From assembly GCA_037446115.1 (NCBI GenBank), contig JBBIJF010000023.1, positions 7,605 through 71,604 on the forward strand: a stretch of 64,000 nt of DNA, in the 5' to 3' direction. Positions 28,163-37,277 of this stretch are shown here, piece after piece. The notes beneath the pieces were generated by a model. It worked only from the letters and a program-made list of their open reading frames with translations. It was not told the origin of the DNA and searched no databases. The DNA is from JANWXD01 sp037446115. GTDB taxonomy: Bacteria; Acidobacteriota; Terriglobia; Bryobacterales; Bryobacteraceae. Both the position numbers and the translations under genes were made by a program. Each line of letters opens with the position of its first letter. Within the stretch, counting starts at the first letter, position 1.

Positions 28163-29014
28163 ATGACGCGAGCGGCCTTTGTTTGCTTGATCGCGGCCGC
28201 CGGGGGGCTGAGCCAGCCGTTCCGCGATGCGCCGGCGATTCCAGAGTGGGTTGCGGTGGACTCCAACCTCCGCTACGACCAGTATCCGGAGACCGTGCTC
28301 GACGTGATGCAGCCCAAAACGGCGGCGGCCGGCCGCCGCCCCGGCGTCATCGTGATTCACGGCGGCGGCTGGGTTCGCGGCTCACGGGAGCAGATGATCA
28401 ACGGGTTCTGCATCCCCTTCCTCGAGCAAGGCTTCGTGGTGGCCAACGTGGGCTACCGGCTGGCGAAAGTCGCACCTGCTCCTGCCGCCGTGACCGACGT
28501 GCTGACGGCCACTCAGTGGTTCCTGCGCAACGCAGGACGGTTCAACGTGGACCGGGACCGCGTCGTCGTCACAGGGGCGTCGGCCGGAGGCCACCTGGCC
28601 CTCATGGTGGGCATGACCCCGAAAAGTGCGCGGCTCGGACCGCAGGTCAAGGTCGCCGCGGTTATTAACGTCTACGGGATTACCGACGTCGCCGATCAGA
28701 TCCAGGGCACCAACCAGCGGCCGTACGCCCTGGAATGGATTCCGGATCAACCCGGGCGTCTGGAGCTGGCACGCCGGCTCTCGCCGCTCAGCTATGTCCG
28801 GCGCGATGTGCCCCCGATTCTCACCGTCCACGGGGACGCCGATCAGACGGTCCCCTACGAGCACGGCGTCCGGCTCACCAAAGCGTTGCGGGATGCGGGC
28901 GCCGACGCCCAGCTCATCCCTGTACCCCAGGGAGGACACGGTTTCACGAAAGAACAGTGGGAGGCGCTGCTGCCGCAGATCTTTGCGTTTCTCAAGCAGC
29001 GCCGGATCCTGTAG
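28163..29014 (+). CDS. exported alpha/beta-hydrolase (BD-FAE-like esterase)
   Basis: 283 aa. The start ATG at 28163 gives a signal peptide (MTRAAFVCLIAAAGGLS). The oxyanion motif is VIHGGGWVRGS, the nucleophile elbow GASAGGHLAL, the acid VHGDADQTVPYEHG and the histidine GGHGF, all in the order of the lipase/esterase family acting on acetylated or feruloylated sugars. A TTTAAT at 28151-28156 could be a -10 element. The ORF extends upstream, but no better start is seen. Exact substrate unknown. Confidence 0.85.
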   Translation: MTRAAFVCLIAAAGGLSQPFRDAPAIPEWVAVDSNLRYDQYPETVLDVMQPKTAAAGRRPGVIVIHGGGWVRGSREQMINGFCIPFLEQGFVVANVGYRLAKVAPAPAAVTDVLTATQWFLRNAGRFNVDRDRVVVTGASAGGHLALMVGMTPKSARLGPQVKVAAVINVYGITDVADQIQGTNQRPYALEWIPDQPGRLELARRLSPLSYVRRDVPPILTVHGDADQTVPYEHGVRLTKALRDAGADAQLIPVPQGGHGFTKEQWEALLPQIFAFLKQRRIL

Positions 29015-29269
29015 CCGCCGGCACCACAAACCTCCGAAGCGCACCCCGGGCCAGGCGCGCATCCGGAGTCTGGAAGCCCTCACCGCGGCCCACGGCGCGG
29101 GGTACTTCGCCGCCACCGCCTTGACTGCCTGGCTCGTGTTTGCGAAGCTGGGCGTGGGGCTGCTGTGCAAAGCGTGGATCAACCTCGACCGGATCTGGGC
29201 CGCGGCGCGGATCCTCACCGGGGCGGCGACCCCGTTTTTTGAGCGAACTCTTCAGCCACCGGAGGGGCT
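29015..29269 (+). other. spacer with possible decayed membrane-protein coding
   Basis: One + frame reads YFAATALTAWLVFAKLGVGL then INLDRIWAAARILTG, like two membrane helices, but it has no start codon with a ribosome site and runs out of frame into the DUF4242 gene. It may be a gene remnant. GGAGG before 29270 serves the next gene. Confidence 0.3.
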
Positions 29270-29548
29270 ATGCGACTCTTTGTCATCGAGCGCGATATTC
29301 CGCAAGTGGGAACCCTCGAGCGGGAGCAATTGCGCCAGGCCGCTCGGAAGTCCAACGAGGTACTGCGCCAGCTGGGACCGGACATCCAGTGGGTGGAGTC
29401 CTACGTCGCCGACCACAAGCTGTTCTGCATCTACCGCGCCGCCGACGAAGCCCTGATCCGCCGGCACGCGGAGTTGAGCGGATTCCCGGCGCACCGCATC
29501 ACCGAAATCCGCCGCAAAGTGGATCCCACGACCGCCGTCTCAGACTGA
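29270..29548 (+). CDS. DUF4242 (SCO4226-like) small protein
   Basis: 92 aa: MRLFVIERDIP, QWVESYVADHKLFCIYRAAD and EALIRRHAELSGFPAHRITEI match the DUF4242 ferredoxin-like fold, whose founding member SCO4226 binds nickel. The strong GGAGG ribosome site fixes the start. It stands 42 bases before the kinase gene and could be cotranscribed with it. Confidence 0.8.
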   Translation: MRLFVIERDIPQVGTLEREQLRQAARKSNEVLRQLGPDIQWVESYVADHKLFCIYRAADEALIRRHAELSGFPAHRITEIRRKVDPTTAVSD

Positions 29549-29590
29549 GCCGCCCGGCGTTGCACAACACCGTCCGGACTCTCTGATACG

Positions 29591-32275
29591 ATGGCAGCAA
29601 CCCCCGGGGGCGGCGTGTCCGGCAAAATTCCGGAAACCATCGGGCGCTACCGGCTGCTTTCCCGTCTCGGCGGAGGCGGCATGGGGGAAGTGTATCTGGC
29701 GCGCGACAGCCTGCTCGAACGCAACGTCGCTCTCAAGATCCTGGCGCCCGACACCGCGGCGGATCCGGAGCGGATGCGCCGCTTCGAACAGGAGGCCCGG
29801 GCCGCCGCGGCCCTGAATCATCCCAACATCGCGCATATCTACGAGGCCGGCGAGGTCTCCGGGCTGCGTTTCCTGGCCATGGAATACGTCGAGGGCCGTA
29901 CCCTTGCCGAGCAGATCCGCGCCGGCGCGCCGGATCTGACCTCCGTCGTGGACCTCGCTGTTCAGGCGGCCGACGCCGTCGCCGAGGCCCACCGTCACGG
30001 GATCACTCACCGCGACCTCAAGCCCTCCAACCTGATGGTGACCCCGCGGGGCCAACTCAAGGTGCTCGATTTCGGCCTCGCCAAGATCGCCGGTCCTCTG
30101 CGGGAAAAGGCCATGGCCACGGGCCCGAACGCCCCCACGCGCACCGTGGCCATGCCCATCACGGAATCCGGTGCCGTGGTGGGCACGGTGCACTACATGA
30201 GCCCGGAGCAGGCCCTGGGCCGGGAAGTGGATCACCGCAGCGACATCTTCAGCCTCGGCGCCGTGCTCTACGAAATGGCCACCGGCCGGCCGGCCTTTCC
30301 CGGCAACACCGCCGCCGCCGTCTTTGACGGCATCCTGAATCACACACCGGCGCCGATGCGCGACATGAATCCGCAAGTGCCGCCCGAGCTCGAACGGGCC
30401 GTTTTCAAGGCCTTGGAAAAAGACCCGGACCTGCGCTATCAGACCGCCGCCGATCTGCGGGCCGAGCTGCGCCGCATCCAGCGCGATTCCGGAAGCGTGG
30501 CCGCGGTTTCCCGCCCGGCGCGGCGTTCCCGCTTCTGGCTTTGGGGGGCCGTGGCTGTGGCGCTGGTGGTTGCCGCCGTAGTGGTCGCACGCCGCCGCGC
30601 GCCGGCCTCTCCCGCCGCGCGGGTTGCCGCGCCGCTCACCAGCTACCCCGGCAACGAAAGTCAGACCAGCTTCTCGCCCGACGGCAATCAGGTCGCTTTC
30701 GCCTGGAATGGAGAGACCGAAACCGATTGGGACATCTACGTCAAAGTCGTCGGCGCCGGTACGCCGCTGCGCCTCACGCACAATCCCGCCACCGACTACA
30801 GCCCCGCCTGGTCCCCCGACGGAAAACACATCGCCTTCCTGCGCGAATCTGAAAAAGGCTCCGCCTTCCTCATCATCCCCGCCCTCGGCGGATTGGAACA
30901 AAAAGTGGCCGACGCGTTTGGAGCCCGTATCGGCCTCAACACTCCCTACGCCGCCTGGATGCCCGGCGGGTCGAGCCTGATCCTGGTCAACAAGGAGCCC
31001 GCCGGCGGCCCCATGCGACTCTACCAGCTTTCGCTGGCCGACGGCCGCAATCAGCTTCTCACCGATCCTCCCGCGGGCTGGCTCGGCGACAGCAGTCCTG
31101 TAGTCTCTCCGGACGGCAGCCGTCTGGCTTTCGTCCGTACGGCGAGTCTGGCCGTCCAGGACATCTACGTCATGCGATTCGCCGACCGCCGTCCCCGGCG
31201 CCTCACCTTCGACAGGCGGCGCATTTTCGGCCTGGCCTGGAGCCCGCTGAGCGGCAAGCTCATCTTTTCTTCGGCGCGAGGCGGAGCCTCGCGTTTGTGG
31301 CAGGTGGCGCCCTCCGGAGGAGAACCGGAGCCGCTGGCGGGAGGCATCGGCGAGAATGCCACCTTCCTTGCCGTTTCCCGCCAGGGCACCCGGCTGGCCT
31401 ACACACGCTCCGTGATTGATACCAACATCTGGCGGTATCCCATCCCCGGCAAGGCTACCGCCGGCGAGAAACCCACACGCCTTCTCGCCTCGACCCGGCA
31501 TGAACAGGGCCCCAGGTACTCCCCCGACGGACGGCGCATCGCATTCTCCTCCAATCGCTCCGGCACGCAAGAGATCTGGGTGAGCGACCGTGACGGCGTG
31601 AACGCCAATCGCCTGACTTCGTTCGCCGGGCCCGCAACCGGAAGCCCGGCCTGGTCGCCGGACGGCCGAAGTCTGGCCTTCGATTCGCGCCCCGGAGGCA
31701 ACCCCGACATCTACGTCATCTCCGCCGAGGGCGGCCCGCCGCGACGGCTCACGACCGAATCCAGCCAGGACGTGCTTCCCCGATGGTCCCGGGACGGCGC
31801 CTTCGTCTATTTCGCATCCAACCGCACCGGCCGTTTCGAAGTTTGGAAAGTCCCCGCCGCCGGCGGCCTTGCCCTCCAGGTGACGCACGAGGGCGGCTTC
31901 CACGCGGTGGAATCCGAAGATGGCGGCTACGTCTATTACGCCAAGTCGCCCACGGAACACGGTCTGTGGCGCGTGGAAGCCAGGGGCGGCCGCGAGGAGC
32001 CCGTGCTGGCCTCCTTCCGCCGCGGCTTCTGGGGTTACTGGGCCCTCGCCGCCGGCGGCATTTACTTTCTCCACCGCGAGGAAATCGAAGGAGAGGGCGT
32101 GCGCTATTTTCTGCGCTTTCTGGATCTAGCCACCCGGCGCGAGCGCCTGGTGATGCCGCTCCCGCGCCGCCCCTTCAACGCCGGGCTCGACATCGCCCCC
32201 GACGGCACTCACTTCCTCTACACCCAGGTGGACCAGAGCGACACCGACATCATGCTGGTCGAAAACTTCCGCTGA
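29591..32275 (+). CDS. membrane Ser/Thr protein kinase with TolB-like beta-propeller sensor
   Basis: 894 aa. Residues 17-280 are a Hanks-type kinase: Gly loop LGGGGMGEVYLA, ATP-binding Lys in VALKIL, catalytic HRDLKPSN, DFGLAK and APE-like region YMSPEQALG. One membrane helix is at about 314-335 (WGAVAVALVVAAVVVA). The remaining 550 residues are PD40/TolB-type repeats (SPDGNQVAF, SPDGKHIAF, SPDGRRIAF, SPDGRSLAF) that would form an outside sensor domain. This layout is abundant in Acidobacteriota. The gene ends 16 bases before the next, so it probably leads the CHAT operon. Confidence 0.9.
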   Translation: MAATPGGGVSGKIPETIGRYRLLSRLGGGGMGEVYLARDSLLERNVALKILAPDTAADPERMRRFEQEARAAAALNHPNIAHIYEAGEVSGLRFLAMEYVEGRTLAEQIRAGAPDLTSVVDLAVQAADAVAEAHRHGITHRDLKPSNLMVTPRGQLKVLDFGLAKIAGPLREKAMATGPNAPTRTVAMPITESGAVVGTVHYMSPEQALGREVDHRSDIFSLGAVLYEMATGRPAFPGNTAAAVFDGILNHTPAPMRDMNPQVPPELERAVFKALEKDPDLRYQTAADLRAELRRIQRDSGSVAAVSRPARRSRFWLWGAVAVALVVAAVVVARRRAPASPAARVAAPLTSYPGNESQTSFSPDGNQVAFAWNGETETDWDIYVKVVGAGTPLRLTHNPATDYSPAWSPDGKHIAFLRESEKGSAFLIIPALGGLEQKVADAFGARIGLNTPYAAWMPGGSSLILVNKEPAGGPMRLYQLSLADGRNQLLTDPPAGWLGDSSPVVSPDGSRLAFVRTASLAVQDIYVMRFADRRPRRLTFDRRRIFGLAWSPLSGKLIFSSARGGASRLWQVAPSGGEPEPLAGGIGENATFLAVSRQGTRLAYTRSVIDTNIWRYPIPGKATAGEKPTRLLASTRHEQGPRYSPDGRRIAFSSNRSGTQEIWVSDRDGVNANRLTSFAGPATGSPAWSPDGRSLAFDSRPGGNPDIYVISAEGGPPRRLTTESSQDVLPRWSRDGAFVYFASNRTGRFEVWKVPAAGGLALQVTHEGGFHAVESEDGGYVYYAKSPTEHGLWRVEARGGREEPVLASFRRGFWGYWALAAGGIYFLHREEIEGEGVRYFLRFLDLATRRERLVMPLPRRPFNAGLDIAPDGTHFLYTQVDQSDTDIMLVENFR

Positions 32276-32291
32276 GAACGGAGGAGTACTC

Positions 32292-33386
32292 ATGGAGTTC
32301 AGCGAACTCTGGAAGACGATCCAGGCCAGGATCATCAGCAGCCCCCGCACCCAGCCCGGCGTGGTCGCCATCCCGCGCGACCACGTGGACCGCAATCACG
32401 ACGGCTCGCTCGATTTCACCTTCCGCAAGGACCAGCATTACTTCAGCGTGGTCGTCAACGAAATGTTTCTCGGCCGAGCTCGCAACTGGTTCTCCACCAT
32501 CGAGCCCCTGGTCTATGTCGTTACGGAATTCACCTACCAGGGCAAGCGCCACGCGGCCCCCTTCGCAGTCGGCCCCGGCTTACTGAAGGAACGGGGGATT
32601 CCCGACAGCGTGGCGAGCGGCACCATCCTTCGCAACACGTGCGCCTGCGGCCCCCATCCCTACCGCGGCGGCGGTCTGACGCTCTCCGTCGTCCTCTGTG
32701 CGGCCCAGACCGGCAGCGCCCTCCGGCCTGCCCTCAAGCTGATTGAGAGCACCGCGGCCGCCCTCGGTTTTTCGCCCGCCCTGAGCCCGTATCTCAAAGT
32801 GGCCGGGATCCTGATGGACGGCTTCGAGACCCTGTTTGACACCGGCGCCGTCGCACCGCTCGTGGGATTTCGCGACTCCTTCGGGCCCGCCTCCGGAAGT
32901 CCTCTCCAGCCGGGTTATTTCGCCCTGATTGACAGCCCCGGCGTGGATCCCCGGCGCCTCTGGGTGCGCCACAACCAGCTCTATGAAGGGGACACGCTCG
33001 AGGCCTCCGCCCCGTACCGCGGCGCGGACTTCGTCCTCTACAGCATCGGCTGCCCCGGTGAAGCGCGCGACGACGTCGAAGAGCTCCCCTTTAACGAATT
33101 GTGGAAACGCGTGCGGGAAGAGGCCGCCTCCCCGGTGGAGGATCCCAACTACAAGAACGCCAGGCAGCTCATGGTCACTCTGTATCAGTCCATCATCCTC
33201 AGTCCCGATCTCACCGAACCGCACGCCGACGCCCTCGCCGAGGAATATGCCGCGCGCATGAAAAAGATCCACGCGGAGGCCGTCAAATATGGGATGATGG
33301 CCGGGGAGGAACGGGCGCCCTCCTCAGAGCAGCAACGCGCCGGCCGGGCCCGCAAGCTCTCCTGGGCGCTGCTCGAGGCGAATTAG
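32292..33386 (+). CDS. unrecognised 364-aa protein of the kinase-CHAT operon
   Basis: No family recognised. The ribosome site GGAGGAG fixes the ATG. Visible elements are an N-terminal alpha/beta region (DHVDRNHDGSLDFTFRKDQH, FSTIEPLVYVVTEF), a Cys pair in NTCACGPHPYRGGG, a hydrophobic helical middle (SPYLKVAGILMDGFETLF), GYFALIDSP, and a charged helical C-terminus. It lacks a signal peptide. Position between a kinase and a CHAT protease suggests an adaptor, sensor or effector partner of the protease; this is inference. Confidence 0.75.
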   Translation: MEFSELWKTIQARIISSPRTQPGVVAIPRDHVDRNHDGSLDFTFRKDQHYFSVVVNEMFLGRARNWFSTIEPLVYVVTEFTYQGKRHAAPFAVGPGLLKERGIPDSVASGTILRNTCACGPHPYRGGGLTLSVVLCAAQTGSALRPALKLIESTAAALGFSPALSPYLKVAGILMDGFETLFDTGAVAPLVGFRDSFGPASGSPLQPGYFALIDSPGVDPRRLWVRHNQLYEGDTLEASAPYRGADFVLYSIGCPGEARDDVEELPFNELWKRVREEAASPVEDPNYKNARQLMVTLYQSIILSPDLTEPHADALAEEYAARMKKIHAEAVKYGMMAGEERAPSSEQQRAGRARKLSWALLEAN

Positions 33387-33393
33387 GCAGCTC

Positions 33394-34758
33394 ATGAAGG
33401 CGGCCAAGTACGTGGATTGCACCCTCATCCTGGAAAATGAAAAGACGCTGTCGCTGCAATACTACGACGAGGACGGGACCCGGTGCTCCGAAAAGGGCGA
33501 GCTCGGCTCCGACCCCGTCGTCCGCCTCACCGTAAAACGCTTGAACGAGTGGGTCAACTTCGGCCTGAAACAGCAGGAAGCCACCCGCGGAAAGCAAAAT
33601 CCGGTCACCGTGGATGACTTGCGCGTCATCGGGCTCAACCTCTACCGCATCCTCTTCAGCGACGGGAAAATCCGGGACAAGTTCCACGACGTCTACCGGC
33701 GGTTCCAGGCGGCCTACAAAGAGCAGGCCGAGCAGAGCGGCGAAGGCCTCCGGCTGCGCCTGCGGATCGTCTTTGAAAAGGCCGCCGAAAGCCTGGGGCG
33801 GTTGCCCTGGGAGTTCCTTTTCGTTCCCGACGAGGATAATCCGGAACGGGGCTTCTTCTTCGCGGGCGAGCGGACCGAACTGATCCTGACCCGCTATGTC
33901 CCGGTCTCGGACCTGGTCAAGAAACTCAGCCCTCCTGCGCCGTCCCGGCTGAAAATCCTGGTGGCCGTCTCCGAGCCGAGCGGACTCGGCGCGGTGGACG
34001 AATCCGAGTTCCAGCGCCTTCTGGCTCAGATCTGCGAGATCACCCGGGAGGAAATCCCGGTGCTTCGGGGCGCCGACTGCACCTATCAGAGGCTCGGCAA
34101 GACGCTGGATGCCTACCGGCCCCACATCTTCCACTACATCGGCCACGGAGAGGAGGGCCGGCTTGCGCTCGTCAAATCGCCCGAAGATCCCGACTATGAC
34201 GAAGGCGAAGGTGAACGCCCCGTGCGCTGGGTCACCAGTGAGCAGTTCCGGAAGCTGTTCGGAGTCGCGAAACCCCGCCTCGTGTTCCTGCACGCCTGCA
34301 AGGGCGCTGCGGCCTCCTCCCAGGACGCCTTTAGCAGTTGCGCGCGCCAGCTGGTCTACGCCGACATCGCGGCCGTGGTCGCCATGCAGTACAGCATCTC
34401 CAGTCACGATGCCAACCTGTTCGCCAAGACCTTTTACGAAGAACTCGGCCGGGGCCGCGACGTGGACGAAGCCGTGAAGGCCGGCAGGCTGGCCCTCGGG
34501 GGCAAGGTCTGGCCGTTCTGGGAGCATCCCCGCTTCGGCACGCCGGTGGTCTACCTCCAGACCGACAAGCCCATCGTCCTGCCCTTGCCGGAGGAGCAGG
34601 AGTCGCGCGAGGCCGCCGCTCGCACGCAGCCCGTGCCCGCCGGGGGATCGCGTGTGGCGGTCCCCGCGCCTGCCGTCGCTGCCTCCCCCCGGCCCGGCTC
34701 CAGCGAGGCTGCACCGTGGCCGGGCGGGCAGAAGCCCCAAACCGGGTTCGAAGGATAG
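33394..34758 (+). CDS. CHAT-domain (caspase-like) protease
   Basis: 454 aa. The N-terminal 120 residues are a small unassigned domain. The CHAT peptidase follows: RLPWEFLFVPDEDNP, then the catalytic His in HIFHYIGHGEEG (about 247-252) and the catalytic Cys in LVFLHACKGAAASS (about 300). Next come AVVAMQYSISSHDANLFAKT and the AVKAGRLAL helix, the standard CHAT order. The C-terminal 70 residues are Pro/Ala-rich and probably disordered. CHAT proteases are clan CD peptidases used in bacterial conflict and gasdermin-like pathways. It lies 7 bases after the 364-aa gene and 6 before the TPR gene. Confidence 0.88.
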   Translation: MKAAKYVDCTLILENEKTLSLQYYDEDGTRCSEKGELGSDPVVRLTVKRLNEWVNFGLKQQEATRGKQNPVTVDDLRVIGLNLYRILFSDGKIRDKFHDVYRRFQAAYKEQAEQSGEGLRLRLRIVFEKAAESLGRLPWEFLFVPDEDNPERGFFFAGERTELILTRYVPVSDLVKKLSPPAPSRLKILVAVSEPSGLGAVDESEFQRLLAQICEITREEIPVLRGADCTYQRLGKTLDAYRPHIFHYIGHGEEGRLALVKSPEDPDYDEGEGERPVRWVTSEQFRKLFGVAKPRLVFLHACKGAAASSQDAFSSCARQLVYADIAAVVAMQYSISSHDANLFAKTFYEELGRGRDVDEAVKAGRLALGGKVWPFWEHPRFGTPVVYLQTDKPIVLPLPEEQESREAAARTQPVPAGGSRVAVPAPAVAASPRPGSSEAAPWPGGQKPQTGFEG

Positions 34759-34764
34759 CGTTCG

Positions 34765-37275
34765 ATGCGCGCCCCGGTTGACAAGGATCTGGAGGCGGCT
34801 TTTCCGGAAGCCTACGCGCGGGCCGCGCGCGCCGGCGCCGAAATGCGCGCTGCCGCCGAAGCCCTGGAGTCGGTTCGGGACGCCCTCCGGGCCGGCGCGG
34901 ATCTCTTCGATCTCTGGGCTCGGTTCGACGAACAGATCGGCCGTGCCGATCTGGACCGCCTCGTACCCACACTGGTGTGGCTGCGCGGCGAGTTCCAGCG
35001 TGCCGGGGTGAGCCGTGCCGCCGCAACGCTCGCCGAGGAATTCTACCGGCATCCGCGCGCCGGGTGGCGCGCCTGGATGCGCCTTTACCTCCGTTCGTTT
35101 GATGAGCGCGGCTTTCGCCGCTCCTTCGGCGAGGGGATCGCAACCGGCGCCTTGCGCTGGTCCCCGTCCGCAGACTGGCCCGTCGAACGGATCCGCGACG
35201 CGGTCGGCAAGGTCCTCCGCAACCGCTGGGCCGATGCCTACGACTGGTTCCTCTTCCTCTCCGAGCAGGAGGAACTGCCAGGACCCGATCGCGCGGCTGC
35301 TTTGTGCGTCGCTGCCGAAGTCCAGATCTACCATTTCGTCCGGCCCGCGCAGGCCAGGCGCCTGCTCGAACGCGCCGCGGAAATCGCACCGGGTGACCCT
35401 TCGGTGATCCGGTGCTGGGGCGAGTACTGGCTGCTCGTGGAAGAGCCGGATCGAGCCCGCGAGTGCTTCGAGCGCCTCGTCCGTGAGCGGCCCGGCCTGG
35501 CCGACGGCTTCGTGGGCCTCGGTGACTGTGCCGACAAGGCCGGAGACCGCACCGCCGCAGAAAGTTATTACAACCAAGCCGTGACCAATGCTCCGGGCAT
35601 GCGCGACGGCTACCGCCAGCTGCTCAACTGGCATGGCAAAGAAGAGTGGTTTCGCCACCGGGAGGCGCTGGTGGAGTCGCTCTTCCGCCGCCTGCTGGCC
35701 CTGTCGGACCACGAGCCCCATACCTGGGTCGAGCTGGGCTCCGTCTACAAACAGAACCGCCGCTTCGAAGACGCCCGCCGCTGCTTCCAAAGAGCCATCG
35801 AGCTGGACCCGGCCTGCTCGCTGGCACAAGTCTGGTTGGCCTATACCTGGCTCGATGAAGCGGCCGAAGCGGGCATTGGCACGCCGCGCGGCGCCGAGCT
35901 GCTCGAAGCCGCCCGGAGCCATTTCGCGGAGGCGATCCGGGCCGCGCCGGATGCTTTGGACGGCTACTGGGGTCTCAGCGGCCTCGAGATGACACGGGGC
36001 GACTGGGCGGCAGCCCTGCGGTGGTGCGAGCAGGGGCTGGCCTGCCACCCGGATTGGGAGCCAAGCCTGCGCCTGCGCCGGGCGCACATTCTCCGCCACT
36101 TAGGGCGCCAAGCCGAAGCGCTCGCCGATATGGAGCGCTCCATCGCCCTCGAGCCCGGCAGCCCCCAAGCCTCCGAAATCCTCAGCGACTTGGCGGGCGA
36201 TTTTCTCGAAGCGGGCGACAACAATAGCCTCAGCCGCGTACTGGAGGCTGCCCGCGGGCTCCAGGGTAGAGCCGGGGTGGCCGGCTTCGCCAACCGCCTC
36301 GGGAACCTGTACTACCGCGTGGGCAACTTTGCCGCAGCCGCCTCCTGCTACCGGCAGGCGATCGAGGCGACCCCGCAGGACGATGTCCTGCACTCCAATC
36401 TGGCGCTCGCCCTCGAGCGGCTCCGCCAGCCCGGCTGCAGGCTGGATGAACTGGGCGAAGCTGTGGCGGCCCTCGGTCGCGCAGCCGAGCTGCGGCCGGA
36501 CAATGCCGCCTACAAGAGCCGGCGTGCGGATCTCGAAGCCGAGCGCCGCTTCGTCGAACTCTACGGCGAAGCGGCGTTGCAACTGGAGCCGTACGTGACC
36601 CCGATCCGCGTGGAAGCCGGCCGGCAGATCCTGCCCGATATCCTCAATGCAGAGCAAGACGCCCTTTCCGAGGCCACCCTGGAGCGTATCGAAGCGCTTC
36701 GGGCGGCCATCCGCGAACGCTACGGCCTCACGATCCCGGGCGTCCGCTTCTCCGTGCTGAACCAGGAAGGCTCCGCCGGCAACGACTACGTCATCCGCAT
36801 TTTCGACCGCTACGAATACGCAGGCGCCGTGGAGCCGGGCGGTCGTTTCCTGCCCGCGCCGCTGCGGCCGGCAGGCATTGAACCTCCGCCCGGGCTGTGG
36901 CTCAAGGCCGACGTTACGGCCCAGCCGGAGGGAGAGGTTTGGACGGTGGCCGGCTACGTGCTCGAGCATCTGCGCGCCGTCGTCGAGCATCATCTGGTCC
37001 GGTTCGCCGGCCATCAAGAAGTCTCCGAGATGTTGAAGCGCTCCGAATCGGACAGCGCCGCAGAAATTCTCAGCCGGCCCGGCGAACTCACCGCCTTCGT
37101 CCGAACGCTGCGCCTGCTGCTCGAACGCAGAATTCCTGTCGCAGATCTCGCGCGGATCGCCGCCGAGTTTGTCCATCTAAGGCAGTCCGGCGCCGCCCCG
37201 GAAGCGATCGCCGCGTGGCTCGCTTTACAGTTGGCCCCGCCGGCGACTTCCGGTCCAGCGCCGGTTACGGTTTGA
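34765..37275 (+). CDS. TPR protein with C-terminal FlhA-like domain
   Basis: 836 aa. The N-terminal 170 residues are helical; residues about 175-600 contain many TPR units (PHTWVELGSVYKQNRRFEDA, GDPSVIRCWGEYWLLVEEPD). From about 606 the sequence follows the cytoplasmic domain of FlhA/type III export gate proteins: LEPYVTPIRVEAGRQILPDI, an iR-type helix RIEALRAAIRERYGLTIPGV, YVLEHLRAVVEHHLVRFAGH then QEVSEML, and LRLLLERRIPVADLARIAAE. The membrane half of FlhA is missing and no flagellar genes are present, so this is a reused domain, probably for protein binding. AAGGA precedes the ATG. Confidence 0.8.
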   Translation: MRAPVDKDLEAAFPEAYARAARAGAEMRAAAEALESVRDALRAGADLFDLWARFDEQIGRADLDRLVPTLVWLRGEFQRAGVSRAAATLAEEFYRHPRAGWRAWMRLYLRSFDERGFRRSFGEGIATGALRWSPSADWPVERIRDAVGKVLRNRWADAYDWFLFLSEQEELPGPDRAAALCVAAEVQIYHFVRPAQARRLLERAAEIAPGDPSVIRCWGEYWLLVEEPDRARECFERLVRERPGLADGFVGLGDCADKAGDRTAAESYYNQAVTNAPGMRDGYRQLLNWHGKEEWFRHREALVESLFRRLLALSDHEPHTWVELGSVYKQNRRFEDARRCFQRAIELDPACSLAQVWLAYTWLDEAAEAGIGTPRGAELLEAARSHFAEAIRAAPDALDGYWGLSGLEMTRGDWAAALRWCEQGLACHPDWEPSLRLRRAHILRHLGRQAEALADMERSIALEPGSPQASEILSDLAGDFLEAGDNNSLSRVLEAARGLQGRAGVAGFANRLGNLYYRVGNFAAAASCYRQAIEATPQDDVLHSNLALALERLRQPGCRLDELGEAVAALGRAAELRPDNAAYKSRRADLEAERRFVELYGEAALQLEPYVTPIRVEAGRQILPDILNAEQDALSEATLERIEALRAAIRERYGLTIPGVRFSVLNQEGSAGNDYVIRIFDRYEYAGAVEPGGRFLPAPLRPAGIEPPPGLWLKADVTAQPEGEVWTVAGYVLEHLRAVVEHHLVRFAGHQEVSEMLKRSESDSAAEILSRPGELTAFVRTLRLLLERRIPVADLARIAAEFVHLRQSGAAPEAIAAWLALQLAPPATSGPAPVTV

Positions 37276-37277
37276 TC

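Noticed and set aside
29540..32074. Minus-strand open frame of 844 codons opposite the kinase
   Set aside because: Shadow of the kinase-propeller gene; no hydrophobic or domain signals.
33283..36099. Minus-strand open frame of 938 codons opposite the CHAT and TPR genes
   Set aside because: It is a GC-rich shadow: no domain is recognisable, composition is Arg/Gly/Ala-biased, and the + strand genes have clear motifs.
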